Below, piece by piece: positions 1 to 11,389 of a stretch of DNA of 64,000 nt (its first letter is position 1; each line of letters starts with the position of its first letter). Origin of the DNA: DASSFZ01 sp035292585 (GTDB lineage: Bacteria; Chloroflexota; Anaerolineae; Fen-1058); assembly GCA_035292585.1 (NCBI GenBank), contig DATDPU010000025.1, positions 1-64,000 of the forward strand. The letters run 5' to 3'. Under the pieces are notes generated by a model that had not been told where the DNA came from, made no database searches, and saw only the letters and a list, made by a program, of their open reading frames with translations. The position numbers were made by a program, and so were the translations under genes.

Positions 1-212
1 CCACCCGCAAGTTTCCGATTGAGGAACCCGTGCATGATCTACTACCCGAATTCCGACGTAACCGCACACGATGTCGTGGCGCTTGGCCTGACTAGAGATT
101 GGCTCAAAATGCACACACGATGTCGTGGCGGTTGACAGGTAACTGGTAGATTACACGGTTGACCCGTCTACAAATCGACCAATTACCAACCTACCGACTT
201 ACCAACCATCCT
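1..212. other. Gene-free leader with a 16-bp palindromic direct repeat
   Basis: No gene is recognised here. The 16-mer ACACGATGTCGTGGCG occurs twice, at 66-81 and 115-130, and its core CACGA-TG-TCGTG is palindromic. The copies are 49 bp apart and lie 80 to 150 bp before the first gene. They could be paired operators or remnants of a dispersed repeat; the sequence does not decide. The open frame of the first gene extends back to a TTG at 159, but the ATG at 213 fits the family better. Confidence 0.4.
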
Positions 213-1427
213 ATGACCGACCGCCTGTACTACGCCGATCCGTATCGCACCCGCTTCACGGCTCAGGTGATCGAGCGGCTCGAGGTCGAGGGTAAGCCGG
301 CCGTGGTGCTCGATCGCACAGCGTTCTATCCCGAAGGCGGCGGGCAGCCCAGCGATCGGGGACGCTTGAACGAAGCCGATGTCGTCGCTGTGATCACCCG
401 CGAAGACGGTTCTCAGGCCGTCTTACATCTATTAGCCGCTCCCATTCTCGGCGACACCCTCAACGGCACGATCGACTGGTCGCGCCGTTTCGATCTCATG
501 CAGCAGCACACCGGCCAGCACATTCTGTCGCAAGCCTTCATCCGCGTCCTGGGTGCGGAGACCGTCGCCTTCCACCTCAGCGCTGATCCGCGCGAAGGCA
601 CGGTGACGATCGACTTGAATCGCACCGGCCTGCCGGCGGCCCAGGTGGACGAAGTCGAAGACCTGGCCAACCAGATCGTGACCGAGAATCGGCCGGTGAC
701 GGCGCATTTCGTCAGCCATGATGAGCTCGCGTCGATACCGCTACGCAGACCGCCCCCGGTCGATCGGTCGATCCGCATCGTCGAGATCGCGGACTTCGAC
801 TGGTCGGCTTGCGGCGGCACGCACGTGGCGCGGAGCGGCGAAGTCGGCCAGATCAAGATCATCAAACTCGATCGGCGCGGCCCGGAGACGCGCGTCGAGT
901 TCCGTTGCGGCCAGCGCGCGTTGACGGATTACCGGCGCAAGAACGAGCTCATCAGCCGGGTCGCCGCCGACCTCTCGATCGGGTTCTGGGAACTCGACCA
1001 GGCCGCGACGCGGCTTGTCGCAGAGAACAAAGCGCTGCGCAAGCAACTGGATGAGGCGGATGCGCGCGTCGCCGAGTTCGAACTGCGCGAAGTGCTGTCT
1101 GACGTGCGGCGGTGTGAGGATTACGCGGTGGCCGTGCGCGCCTGGCCCGCGCGCGAGCTGGCGACGCTACGCCAGCTGGCGAAGCACATCATCGCTCGTC
1201 CCAAGACCATCGCAGTGCTCGGCGCGGCCGGAGAGAAACCGGCGCTGGTCTTCGCGCGCTCCGCCGATCTCCCATTCGATATGAGCGCGCTGGTGCGCAA
1301 CGCCGCCGCGCGCCTCAACGGTAAAGGCGGCGGCTCGCCCGATTTTGCGCAGGCGGGCAGCCCGGCGGCGAGCGTTGAACAAATTCAGGCCGCGCTCGAA
1401 TGGGCCTATTCCCAGCTGGGCAGCTGA
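213..1427 (+). CDS. AlaX-type alanyl-tRNA editing protein with DHHA1 domain
   Basis: This is a 404-residue stand-alone relative of the AlaRS editing half, expected to hydrolyse mischarged seryl- or glycyl-tRNA(Ala). The N-terminal barrel contains the FYPEGGGQ signature near residue 38. The zinc/editing motifs are complete: HTGQH (His99, His103) and CGGTH (Cys200, His204). A Leu/Glu-rich helical stretch follows, and the end carries a glycine-rich DHHA1 segment (GKGGGSPDFAQAG). That layout is AlaX-L. The ATG at 213 is preferred because the 18 residues before it, from a TTG at 159, look non-coding. The next gene starts 6 bp after the stop, so they are probably cotranscribed. Function by family is well supported; substrate preference is inferred. 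Confidence 0.88.
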   Translation: MTDRLYYADPYRTRFTAQVIERLEVEGKPAVVLDRTAFYPEGGGQPSDRGRLNEADVVAVITREDGSQAVLHLLAAPILGDTLNGTIDWSRRFDLMQQHTGQHILSQAFIRVLGAETVAFHLSADPREGTVTIDLNRTGLPAAQVDEVEDLANQIVTENRPVTAHFVSHDELASIPLRRPPPVDRSIRIVEIADFDWSACGGTHVARSGEVGQIKIIKLDRRGPETRVEFRCGQRALTDYRRKNELISRVAADLSIGFWELDQAATRLVAENKALRKQLDEADARVAEFELREVLSDVRRCEDYAVAVRAWPARELATLRQLAKHIIARPKTIAVLGAAGEKPALVFARSADLPFDMSALVRNAAARLNGKGGGSPDFAQAGSPAASVEQIQAALEWAYSQLGS

Positions 1428-1433
1428 GGCGAA

Positions 1434-2276
1434 ATGGACAAAATCGCTAACTCCGTGTACGTCTCATCCGAGTATCGCGGCGTCACCGTCGGCGCGATTA
1501 TCACGCCGATCGGTGTGATCGCGGTCGACGCGCCGCTGTTGCCGTCCGATGCGCGCGCCTGGCGCGCGCAGATTGCCTCGGTTACCGATCTGCCGGTGCG
1601 CTACATCATCAACACCGACGGCCACCGCGATCGGGTGCTGGGTCAACAGTGGCTCGAGGGCGCGGTGATCGCCACCGAGTTCACGGCCGATCGAATGCGC
1701 AGCTATGGCGACACCTTTCGGCAACAGGTAGCCGACTTCCTATCGCACCACGGCACGCCCGCCGCCGCCGAAGAGATTGCGCTCAGCTTAAGAGTGATAC
1801 AGCCTCAAATCGGCTTCACCGGCAAACTGCTATTGCACCTGGCCGAGCCGCGTATCGAGGTGTGGAACGTCGGCGGGGCCAACCCCGGCAGCGCCTGGGT
1901 CGTGCTGCCCGATGCCGGCGTCGTCTTCGTCGGCGATCTGTTCACGCTCAATGTGCATCCAGTCATGTCCGAAGCGAACACGCGGCTGTGGCTGGATCGG
2001 CTGGCCGAGCTGCGCCGGCCGAACTTCCCGGCTAAGAAGATCGTGCCGGGGCGCGGCTCGGTGGCGAAGAAGGCCGATACGCAGATCATGTCAGCCTATT
2101 TGCGCGATGTGCGCAACAAGGTGCGCGGCTTGATCAAGGCGCGCAAATCCAAACCCGATGTCGCCCCGCTCGTCGCCGGCTTTCTACCGCGCTTCCCCGT
2201 CGCCGAGGGCGAGCGCGAGCGCATTCAGCGCCGCATCCGGGCCGGGCTGGAACACGTGTATGACGAGCTGAAGTAG
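1434..2276 (+). CDS. Metallo-beta-lactamase-fold protein with degraded metal site
   Basis: The 280-residue protein has the layout of the metallo-beta-lactamase superfamily: N-terminal strands, a segment YIINTDGHRDRV near residues 54-65 where active members have HxHxDH, and VVFVGDLF near 161-168 with the conserved Asp. The first motif keeps only one His and one Asp. The usual His of the GGxHTxG motif is replaced in GGANPGS. The dinuclear metal site is therefore probably lost or altered, so hydrolase activity is doubtful. A basic helical tail (GLIKARKSKP) near residue 226 could bind nucleic acid, but that is speculation. It sits 6 bp downstream of the AlaX gene and probably shares its transcript. 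Confidence 0.65.
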   Translation: MDKIANSVYVSSEYRGVTVGAIITPIGVIAVDAPLLPSDARAWRAQIASVTDLPVRYIINTDGHRDRVLGQQWLEGAVIATEFTADRMRSYGDTFRQQVADFLSHHGTPAAAEEIALSLRVIQPQIGFTGKLLLHLAEPRIEVWNVGGANPGSAWVVLPDAGVVFVGDLFTLNVHPVMSEANTRLWLDRLAELRRPNFPAKKIVPGRGSVAKKADTQIMSAYLRDVRNKVRGLIKARKSKPDVAPLVAGFLPRFPVAEGERERIQRRIRAGLEHVYDELK

Positions 2277-2344
2277 GAGAAGTGATTTGGTAGATCGGTA
2301 GACATTAGATGACTACAGTACCTTAACTATCGCCATTTTGAATG

Positions 2345-2353
2345 TGCTATAAT
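2345..2353 (+). promoter_or_regulatory. Extended -10 promoter element before secA
   Basis: TGCTATAAT is a perfect extended -10 box 22 bp before the secA ATG. No good -35 hexamer lies 16 to 18 bp upstream. The same TGN-TAYAMT form recurs before several other genes in this window. Confidence 0.55.
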
Positions 2354-2374
2354 TGTCCGCCAAAGGAAACTTAA

Positions 2375-5284
<2,910 letters not shown>

Positions 5285-5341
5285 TGTGAGTTCCTGGTGC
5301 GAATGCCGCGCTCCACGGACGTTTTTGCAAGGAGGTCGTCG

Positions 5342-5719
5342 ATGACCAATGCCGGTAGCGATCTGGCGGCCCGGCTAATGGGGGATATGGATCCCGAGCT
5401 GCTGGACTTCTTAAAGACCAAGGTCAATTCCTTCATCAAGTGGGACCTGGTGCGCTTCTTCTACGAGAATCCCCACTCCTCGGACACCGCCGAGAATGTG
5501 GCGCGCTACGTCGGGCGTGATGCCAGCGCGATCGAAGTCGAGCTGGGCGAGCTGGTGGGCACCGGCGTCCTGGAGCGGCATCGCGTCAGCGACTTGTGGG
5601 TGTATTCGCTGGCGACCGATGCCGCCATGCGCAAGCTGGTCGACCAGTTCATTCTAGCCTGCGACGACCGCCAGTTTCGCGTGAAAGCAATCTATCACAT
5701 CATTCGAGGCATGCGATGA
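5342..5719 (+). CDS. Winged-helix protein, first gene of a KaiC-like operon
   Basis: This is a 125-residue protein predicted to be a small winged-helix DNA-binding or protein-interaction domain. Its helical pattern around FFYENPHSSDTAENVARYVG, followed by a hairpin ending VYSLATD, matches a wing. The start is set by a perfect AAGGAGGT ribosome site at 5329-5336; an upstream ATG at 5297 has none. Its stop overlaps the ATG of the KaiC-like gene by 4 bp (ATGA), so the two are translationally coupled and may act together. The target is unknown. The fold call rests on pattern only. Confidence 0.65.
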   Translation: MTNAGSDLAARLMGDMDPELLDFLKTKVNSFIKWDLVRFFYENPHSSDTAENVARYVGRDASAIEVELGELVGTGVLERHRVSDLWVYSLATDAAMRKLVDQFILACDDRQFRVKAIYHIIRGMR

Positions 5720-6480
5720 ACGACCGAGTCCAAACGGGAATCGCCGGCCTGGACGAAATGCTGGGCGGCGGGTTTCTCAGCGAGACGGCCAACCTGGTCG
5801 AGGGCGCACCCGGCACCGGCAAGAGCACGCTCGGCATGCAGTTCATCGCCAGCGGCGTCATGCAGTACAATGAGCCGGGCCTCATTCTGACCTTTGAGGA
5901 ATTTCCTCAACAGTATTATCGGGACGCCGAAGCCTTCGGCTGGCCCTTCCAGGAGCTCGAACAGGCGGACAAGCTGCGCGTGATCATGACCAGCCCCGAA
6001 GTCAGCCAGGCCGATCTAGAGCAGGTGGGCGGACGGATCGAATCGCTGGTGCGCGAGATCGGCGCCAAGCGCATCGTGATCGACAGCCTGTCCCACTTCG
6101 AGCGGATCTCCCGCGATCCGGTCGAGCTGCGCGGGGTGATCTACTCCTTCGTCAATGCGCTGAAGCGCGAAGGGCTGACCAGCCTGTTGACGCGCGAAAG
6201 CCCGGCGCTGATCGGCGAAGGCGATCTCACCGACGAGGATGCCGCGTTCGTCATGGATTCCGTCCTGATGCTGCGCTACGTCGAGATCGACAGCGTGGTG
6301 CGCAAAGCGTTGCTCGTGCTCAAGCTGCGCGGCAGCGAGCACGCCAAGGATATCCGCCAGTTCGAGATCACCGGCAACGGCCTCGAAGTCCGCGCCAAGT
6401 TCGAGGGCCGTGAGGGTATCCTGAGCGGTAGTCCCCATCGCATGGCCGAGTCGTTCGTCGAAGCTTTCGTGCGCCGCTGA
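5716..6480 (+). CDS. KaiC-like RecA-fold ATPase
   Basis: This is a 254-residue single-domain KaiC/RadA-like ATPase of the group often linked to signal transduction (gas-vesicle GvpD, circadian KaiC). It opens with the family phrase TGIAGLDEMLGGG. It has Walker A GAPGTGKS at residues 31-38, a FEEFPQQ segment near 60 and Walker B RIVIDSLS near residue 117. Only one ATPase domain is present, whereas circadian KaiC has two, so it is not clock KaiC itself. It overlaps the winged-helix gene and precedes two small membrane proteins and a large histidine kinase, which suggests an ATP-dependent regulator in that signalling unit. Confidence 0.88.
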   Translation: MNDRVQTGIAGLDEMLGGGFLSETANLVEGAPGTGKSTLGMQFIASGVMQYNEPGLILTFEEFPQQYYRDAEAFGWPFQELEQADKLRVIMTSPEVSQADLEQVGGRIESLVREIGAKRIVIDSLSHFERISRDPVELRGVIYSFVNALKREGLTSLLTRESPALIGEGDLTDEDAAFVMDSVLMLRYVEIDSVVRKALLVLKLRGSEHAKDIRQFEITGNGLEVRAKFEGREGILSGSPHRMAESFVEAFVRR

Positions 6481-6526
6481 CAAGCGCCGCGCTTCCGTTC
6501 AAAACGCATACCGCCCTGAATCCACC

Positions 6527-6817
6527 ATGATCCCGCTGGCCGGCGTTCTCACCGTCATCTTTTGGGGCATCGTTGCGGCGCTCATCACCATCCTGGCCGC
6601 CATCGCCCGCTTCTATGAAATCACAGCTCGCCAGCGGTCATACTACCGCTGGTTTATCGTTCCGGTGATTCTGCTCCTGGCCGGCGCGGTGAGTTACGCG
6701 CTGCAAGGCGACTTCAGGGGTGACGTCCTGGCCGACGCCTTGATGCTGGTCGGCAGCGCGATCTTGATTGGACTATCGGCGTGGTTGCTGCATCTGATGA
6801 TGGGAGGGCGGCGGTGA
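6527..6817 (+). CDS. Small membrane protein with three predicted helices, copy 1
   Basis: A 96-residue hydrophobic protein with about three transmembrane helices (residues 5-27, 41-58 and 71-90) and a YYRWF motif after the first helix. The neighbour starting at 6960 has the same length, helix layout and YYRWF motif, so the two are tandem paralogues. No named family is recognised. The last bases GGAGGGCGGCGGTGA form a 3' end that would overlap a GTG start by 4 bp. That junction has been duplicated around a repeat insertion (6798-6963). A role as membrane partner of the coupled histidine kinase is inferred only from position. Confidence 0.7.
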   Translation: MIPLAGVLTVIFWGIVAALITILAAIARFYEITARQRSYYRWFIVPVILLLAGAVSYALQGDFRGDVLADALMLVGSAILIGLSAWLLHLMMGGRR

Positions 6818-6963
6818 GTACGTCGGCGACGGGAGTCGTGTCGGCGACGGGAGTCGAGTCGGCGACGGGAGTCGAGTCGGCGACGACGGTCGTGTCGGCG
6901 ACGACGGTCGTGTCGGCGACGGGAGTCGCCTCCTACAAGTGCGTGATGGGAGGGCGGCGGTGA
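6798..6963 (+). repeat. Six-unit 18-bp hairpin repeat inserted between 20-bp direct duplications
   Basis: Six 18-bp units of the GTCGGCGACGGGAGTCGT type start at 6822, 6840, 6858, 6876, 6894 and 6912. The last runs on into GCCTCCTACAAG, the full form of a repeat also found at 21551 and 30238. Each unit holds a GGCGAC/GTCGCC-like stem. The block is bracketed by an exact 20-bp direct repeat, TGATGGGAGGGCGGCGGTGA, at 6798-6817 and 6944-6963. The left copy gives the upstream gene its stop; the right copy gives the downstream gene its ribosome site and GTG start. Confidence 0.9.
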
Positions 6964-7265
6964 TTTTGTTGAACATCCCGCTTGGCGTCTCGGGCCTGAT
7001 TGCGGTGTTCGTTTTGTTGTACATCTTCGCCACACTCAGCCGCCGGCTGGGAGCGGTGACTAAGATGAAAGCCTACTATCGTTGGTTCTATGTCGCCATG
7101 GCGGCCGTGGCCCTGGCCATCGGCATCGTCGTGTTGCGCCAACCCGGCCTTGAAGATGGCAGCGTTTTGTTCATCTACCACCTGTCACTGCTCGTCGCCG
7201 GTCTCATCAGCCTCGCCGTGGCGTATCGCTACTGGGGCTGGCTGTTCCAGGAGCGCACCCAGTGA
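6960..7265 (+). CDS. Small membrane protein with three predicted helices, copy 2
   Basis: This 101-residue protein parallels the gene at 6527: an N-terminal helix (about 8-28), a YYRWF motif near residue 40, a second helix, and a third (about 72-92) ending in an aromatic-rich tail. The chosen start is the GTG at 6960, placed behind GGGAGGG. An upstream ATG at 6939 lies inside the inserted repeat and would add residues encoded by the duplication. The stop overlaps the GTG of the histidine kinase by 4 bp. No family name is recognised; the pair probably forms a membrane component of this signalling operon. Confidence 0.7.
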   Translation: MILLNIPLGVSGLIAVFVLLYIFATLSRRLGAVTKMKAYYRWFYVAMAAVALAIGIVVLRQPGLEDGSVLFIYHLSLLVAGLISLAVAYRYWGWLFQERTQ

Positions 7266-10200
7266 GCAGCGTGTCAGGCGGACCGATCCGGAAAGTTCAA
7301 TCGGCAACACCCGCAACCCCGATGGATGCCGGGCCTTACGCCGTCGACGGGCTAGACCTGTTGCGCCAGTTGCCGGAACTCGTCTGCTTGATCGATGCCA
7401 ACGCCATGATCCGTTGGGCCAATCGTGACCGGCTGACCGGCCGGCCCTACTCCGACTTCGTCATCGCCGACGATCGCCCACGTCTGCTCGCCGTGCTGCA
7501 TCAACCCGATTCAATCCCGGCCCAAATCGATGTTCGAGTCACGTATGACGACCAGCCGGCCAGCGCGGTGACGCTGTGGATCAGTCCTCGGCCGGAGAGC
7601 GGCCTGTTCCTCGTGTGTGAGCATTACCGCGAGCGCCGCGATCGACAGCTAGCCGTCACGCTCCAGGAAATCGCGACCATCATCAGCTCCACGCTGCAAT
7701 TAGGTGAAATGTCGCAGTTGCTCATGAACCACCTGCAGCGCGTGCTGCAGTATGACAGCAGCGCGCTGTTTCTCATCGAAGAGGGCCAGCTGCGCATCTA
7801 TGACACGCGCGGGCATCCGGACACCGCTTTGAAGCTGGAGAAACGCGACTTCGCCGATCTGCCGACATTCCGTGAAATCATGAGCACGCATCGCCCGCTA
7901 CAGATCGGCGATACGCAGGTGGATCCCCGTTGGACGCAGATGCAGGGCCTCGAGTATATCCGCAGCTGGCTGGGCGTGCCGCTGCTGGCGCGCAGCCGAC
8001 TGATCGGCGTGCTGGGCCTCGATAGTATGCAGCCGAATGCCTACACGGAAGAGGATGTGCGCCTGGTCGAAGCGCTCGCGGCGCAGGTGAGCGTGCCCAT
8101 CGACAACGCCCGTTTGCACGAAGAGGCGGCCCGGCGCGCCGACCACATGGCCGCGCTCAACGAAGTCGCCGCCACGGTAAGCCAATCGCTGGATTTGGAG
8201 CAGACGCTGCGCATCGCGCTCGACAAAGCGCTGGACGTGGTCGGCGTCGAGGCGGGCGCCATCAGCCTGATCGATGAAGCCGCCGGCGAGCTGGCGATAC
8301 GGGTGCATCGCGGCTGGCGCTACAGCGAGCTGGCGCAGGGCATGCGGATTCGGCTGGGCGAGGGCTTGTCGGGGCGCGCCGCCGTCACCGGCGAAGTGGT
8401 GGTCACCGGCGACGTGCGCGGCGATCCGCGCCTGGCGGTGCCGCGCTTCGCCGAAGAAGGCGTGCAGGCGATGGTGTTAGCGCCCATGCGCGCGCGCGGC
8501 CGGGTCGTGGGCATCTTCAGCGTGATGCACTACACGCCGTACGATTTCTCGACCGGCGCCGTGGAATTCCTGAAGGCGCTGGCTGACCAGATCGGCGTGG
8601 CGATCGACAACGCGCGGCTGTACGAAGCCGAGTACACCCGCCGCCGCATTTCCGAAGCGCTGCGCCAGATTTCGGGCGCGCTCGCCTCGACCCTCGATCT
8701 CGATCAAGCCTTCAACGTGACCTTGCAGCACCTGCCTGAAGTGGTGAGTTACGACCGCGCCAGCATCGTGCTATTTGAAAGCGGGCACGCGCGCATTCAC
8801 GCCGCGCACGGTTTCGACTCGATCGCGGCCATGCTGCGCCCGACCCTCCCGCTGCCGCCCGACTCCTTGCTCGGCCGGCTGCTGCGCGAGAAGCGATCGT
8901 TGATCGTGCTCGGCGAGCAAGCACAACTGGGATTCGCTTTAGAACCGAGCACGCGCGAGACGGCCGAGGTGAAGTCGTGGATGGGCGCGCCGTTGATCGT
9001 GCGGCACGAGGCGGTCGGGGCGCTGGTGGTCGAGTCGCTGCTCGATCGGGCGTATATCGAAGAAGACGCGGCCACCCTGTTTACGCTGGCCAATCACCTG
9101 GCGACCGCCGTCGAGAACGCGCGCCTGTTCGCGGCCGAGTCGCGCCGCTCGATGCAAATGGCGCTGATCAACGAGATCGCGCGCCGCACCACGGCGACGC
9201 TGGACTTGAACGAGCTGCTGGGGCGGGCGGCCAACCTGATCCACCAACGCTTCGGGTATCGCTCCGTCGGGTTGTTCCTGGTCGATCGGCAGCTGGGTGA
9301 GGCGATTCTGCGCAGCGCCGCCGGTGAATGGGCCGATCTGGCGGAGACCGGCTACCGCCAAGCGATCGCGCGCGGGCTGATCGGGCGCGCGGTGAGCACG
9401 GGGCAACCCGTCATCTCCAACAACGTGGCGGGCGATCCCAACTACATCCCCTTGGTGGCGGAGGAAACTTCGCACGGCTCCGCGCTCGTCGTGCCGCTGC
9501 GTCACAAAGAGGTTATCCTGGGCGCGCTCGCCGTGCAGCACCAGCGCACCGACTTCTTCCAGCCCGATGTCGTCGACGTGGTGCAGACGCTGGCCGACCA
9601 GCTGTCGATCGCGATCGATAACGCGCGGTTATATCAGGAAACGACGCGCCGGCTCTACGAGCTGGCGGTGCTGCACGAGATGTCGGTGGCCGCCACCTCC
9701 ACCCTGGACTTCGACGAGGTCAGCCAGCGCACCGTCGCGGCGCTGCAACATGCGCTCGGCTTCGATTACCTGGCGCTGTTTCTGCTCGATGCGGCGGGTA
9801 AAGGGCTGACGCTGTACGCCACCTCCAAGCTGGAGGAGCGTGCGGCGCGCCACGCGCGGATCGAGCTGGGACACGGCCTGGTCGGCGCGGCGGCGCAGTC
9901 CGGGCAGCCCATCAACTGCGGTGATGTGCGCCTGGATGCGCGTTTCCTGTCCGCCATTCCGGATGTCCGTTCCGAGCTGGCGATTCCGCTCAAAGTGGGC
10001 GAACGGGTCATCGGCGTCCTCGACGGGCAAAGCACCCAACTCAACGCCTTCACGCAAGACGATGTGCGCTTGTTGCTCACCGTGGCCGGGCAGACGGCCG
10101 TAATCCTGGACAAGGCCCGCTTGCACCAGGAGACACAGCAACGGCTGCGCGAGATGACGACCTTGCAAACGTTCGCCCAACAGATCAGCGCCTCGCTGGA

Positions 10201-11389
10201 CTTGAGCGAAGTGCTCGATTCGATCGTGATCACGCTGAAGCAGGTGCTGGGTTGCCGGGGCGTGAGCCTGGCGATGCTGATACCCGACACGCAAACGCTG
10301 GAAATCCGGGCGGCGGCGGGCATTCAAGCCAAGTGGAAGCGCGAGGCGAAACTGAAACTGGGCGAAGGCATCAGCGGTCGGGCCGCCGCCAACGCCCAGC
10401 CGATCTACGTGGCCGACACGTACACCATGCCCGACTTCATCTTCTTCGATCCGATCGTGCGCTCGCTGTTGTGCGTGCCGTTGACTTTAAAGGAGCGCGT
10501 GATCGGCACGCTCACCGTCGATCAAGCCGTGCCGGATGCCTTCACCAAAAATGACGAGCGCCTGCTGGCGATTGCCGCCGCGCAGGCCGCCGTCGCGATC
10601 GAGAACGCGCAATTGTACGAGGAACTCAAAGAACGCGCGCGCCGGTTGGAGCAGGCGTATCGCGAACTACAGGAAGCCGATCGGCTCAAGGACGAGCTGG
10701 TGCAGAACGTGAGCCACGAGCTGCGCACGCCGCTCACCTTCGTCAAAGGCTACGTGGAACTGCTGCTCGAAGAAGACATGGGACCGATCAACGAACGCCA
10801 GCGCGAGAGCCTGTCGATCGTCGCCGAGAAAACCAATAGCGTCACGCGCCTGGTCAGCGACATCATTTTCCTGGAGCAGATCGAGCGCGAGTCGCTGCAA
10901 CTCAGCGCGGTGCAGATGGCCGACCTGGCGCGCCTGGCGCTGCAAGGCTGCGAGGTCACCGCCGCCGCCGCCGGTATCCATCTCCACGCCGATCTGGAAC
11001 CCGAGCTGCCGCCGGTCACCGCCGATCGCGATCGCGTCAATCAAGTCTTCGATAATCTGCTGGCGAACGCGATCAAGTTCAGCCCGCAGGGCGGCGCGAT
11101 CACGATCGGGCTGCGCCGGCAGGGCGAAGCCGTGCTGGCCAGCGTATCGGATCAGGGCATCGGCATCCCGCACGAGCAGCTGCACCGCGTCTTCGAGCGC
11201 TTCTATCAGGTAGACGGCTCGGCCACGCGCCGCTTTGGCGGGGCGGGCGTGGGACTGGCGATCGTCAAACGCATTGTCGAAGCGCACGGCGGGCGCGTGT
11301 GGGTCGAAAGTGAGCTGAGCCAGGGCAGCACGTTTTACTTCAGCGTCCCCCTGGCCCCCCCGCTCGGCCGGGCAGGCGGCATTCGATGA
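7262..11389 (+). CDS. Multi-GAF sensor histidine kinase
   Basis: This is a 1375-residue hybrid of one PAS-like N-terminal domain (about 30-125), six consecutive GAF domains, each ending in a VxIDNARL-like helix (about 130-285, 290-460, 465-625, 630-795, 800-965, 970-1125), and a C-terminal kinase. The kinase has an H-box NVSHELRTPL with His1152, an N-box with NLLANAIKFSP, a G1 box DQGIGIP and a G2 box GGAGVGLAIVKR. It has no transmembrane segment and no receiver domain, so it is a cytoplasmic kinase sensing small ligands, redox or light through the GAF domains. Its GTG start overlaps the upstream membrane gene, and its stop overlaps the ATG of adenosine deaminase. Its partner regulator is not encoded nearby. 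Confidence 0.93.
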   Translation: MSSVSGGPIRKVQSATPATPMDAGPYAVDGLDLLRQLPELVCLIDANAMIRWANRDRLTGRPYSDFVIADDRPRLLAVLHQPDSIPAQIDVRVTYDDQPASAVTLWISPRPESGLFLVCEHYRERRDRQLAVTLQEIATIISSTLQLGEMSQLLMNHLQRVLQYDSSALFLIEEGQLRIYDTRGHPDTALKLEKRDFADLPTFREIMSTHRPLQIGDTQVDPRWTQMQGLEYIRSWLGVPLLARSRLIGVLGLDSMQPNAYTEEDVRLVEALAAQVSVPIDNARLHEEAARRADHMAALNEVAATVSQSLDLEQTLRIALDKALDVVGVEAGAISLIDEAAGELAIRVHRGWRYSELAQGMRIRLGEGLSGRAAVTGEVVVTGDVRGDPRLAVPRFAEEGVQAMVLAPMRARGRVVGIFSVMHYTPYDFSTGAVEFLKALADQIGVAIDNARLYEAEYTRRRISEALRQISGALASTLDLDQAFNVTLQHLPEVVSYDRASIVLFESGHARIHAAHGFDSIAAMLRPTLPLPPDSLLGRLLREKRSLIVLGEQAQLGFALEPSTRETAEVKSWMGAPLIVRHEAVGALVVESLLDRAYIEEDAATLFTLANHLATAVENARLFAAESRRSMQMALINEIARRTTATLDLNELLGRAANLIHQRFGYRSVGLFLVDRQLGEAILRSAAGEWADLAETGYRQAIARGLIGRAVSTGQPVISNNVAGDPNYIPLVAEETSHGSALVVPLRHKEVILGALAVQHQRTDFFQPDVVDVVQTLADQLSIAIDNARLYQETTRRLYELAVLHEMSVAATSTLDFDEVSQRTVAALQHALGFDYLALFLLDAAGKGLTLYATSKLEERAARHARIELGHGLVGAAAQSGQPINCGDVRLDARFLSAIPDVRSELAIPLKVGERVIGVLDGQSTQLNAFTQDDVRLLLTVAGQTAVILDKARLHQETQQRLREMTTLQTFAQQISASLDLSEVLDSIVITLKQVLGCRGVSLAMLIPDTQTLEIRAAAGIQAKWKREAKLKLGEGISGRAAANAQPIYVADTYTMPDFIFFDPIVRSLLCVPLTLKERVIGTLTVDQAVPDAFTKNDERLLAIAAAQAAVAIENAQLYEELKERARRLEQAYRELQEADRLKDELVQNVSHELRTPLTFVKGYVELLLEEDMGPINERQRESLSIVAEKTNSVTRLVSDIIFLEQIERESLQLSAVQMADLARLALQGCEVTAAAAGIHLHADLEPELPPVTADRDRVNQVFDNLLANAIKFSPQGGAITIGLRRQGEAVLASVSDQGIGIPHEQLHRVFERFYQVDGSATRRFGGAGVGLAIVKRIVEAHGGRVWVESELSQGSTFYFSVPLAPPLGRAGGIR

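Noticed and set aside
6781..6963. Plus-strand frame encoding a repeated SATGVE peptide
   Set aside because: It is read from the 18-bp repeat; no ribosome site, and it overlaps both real genes.
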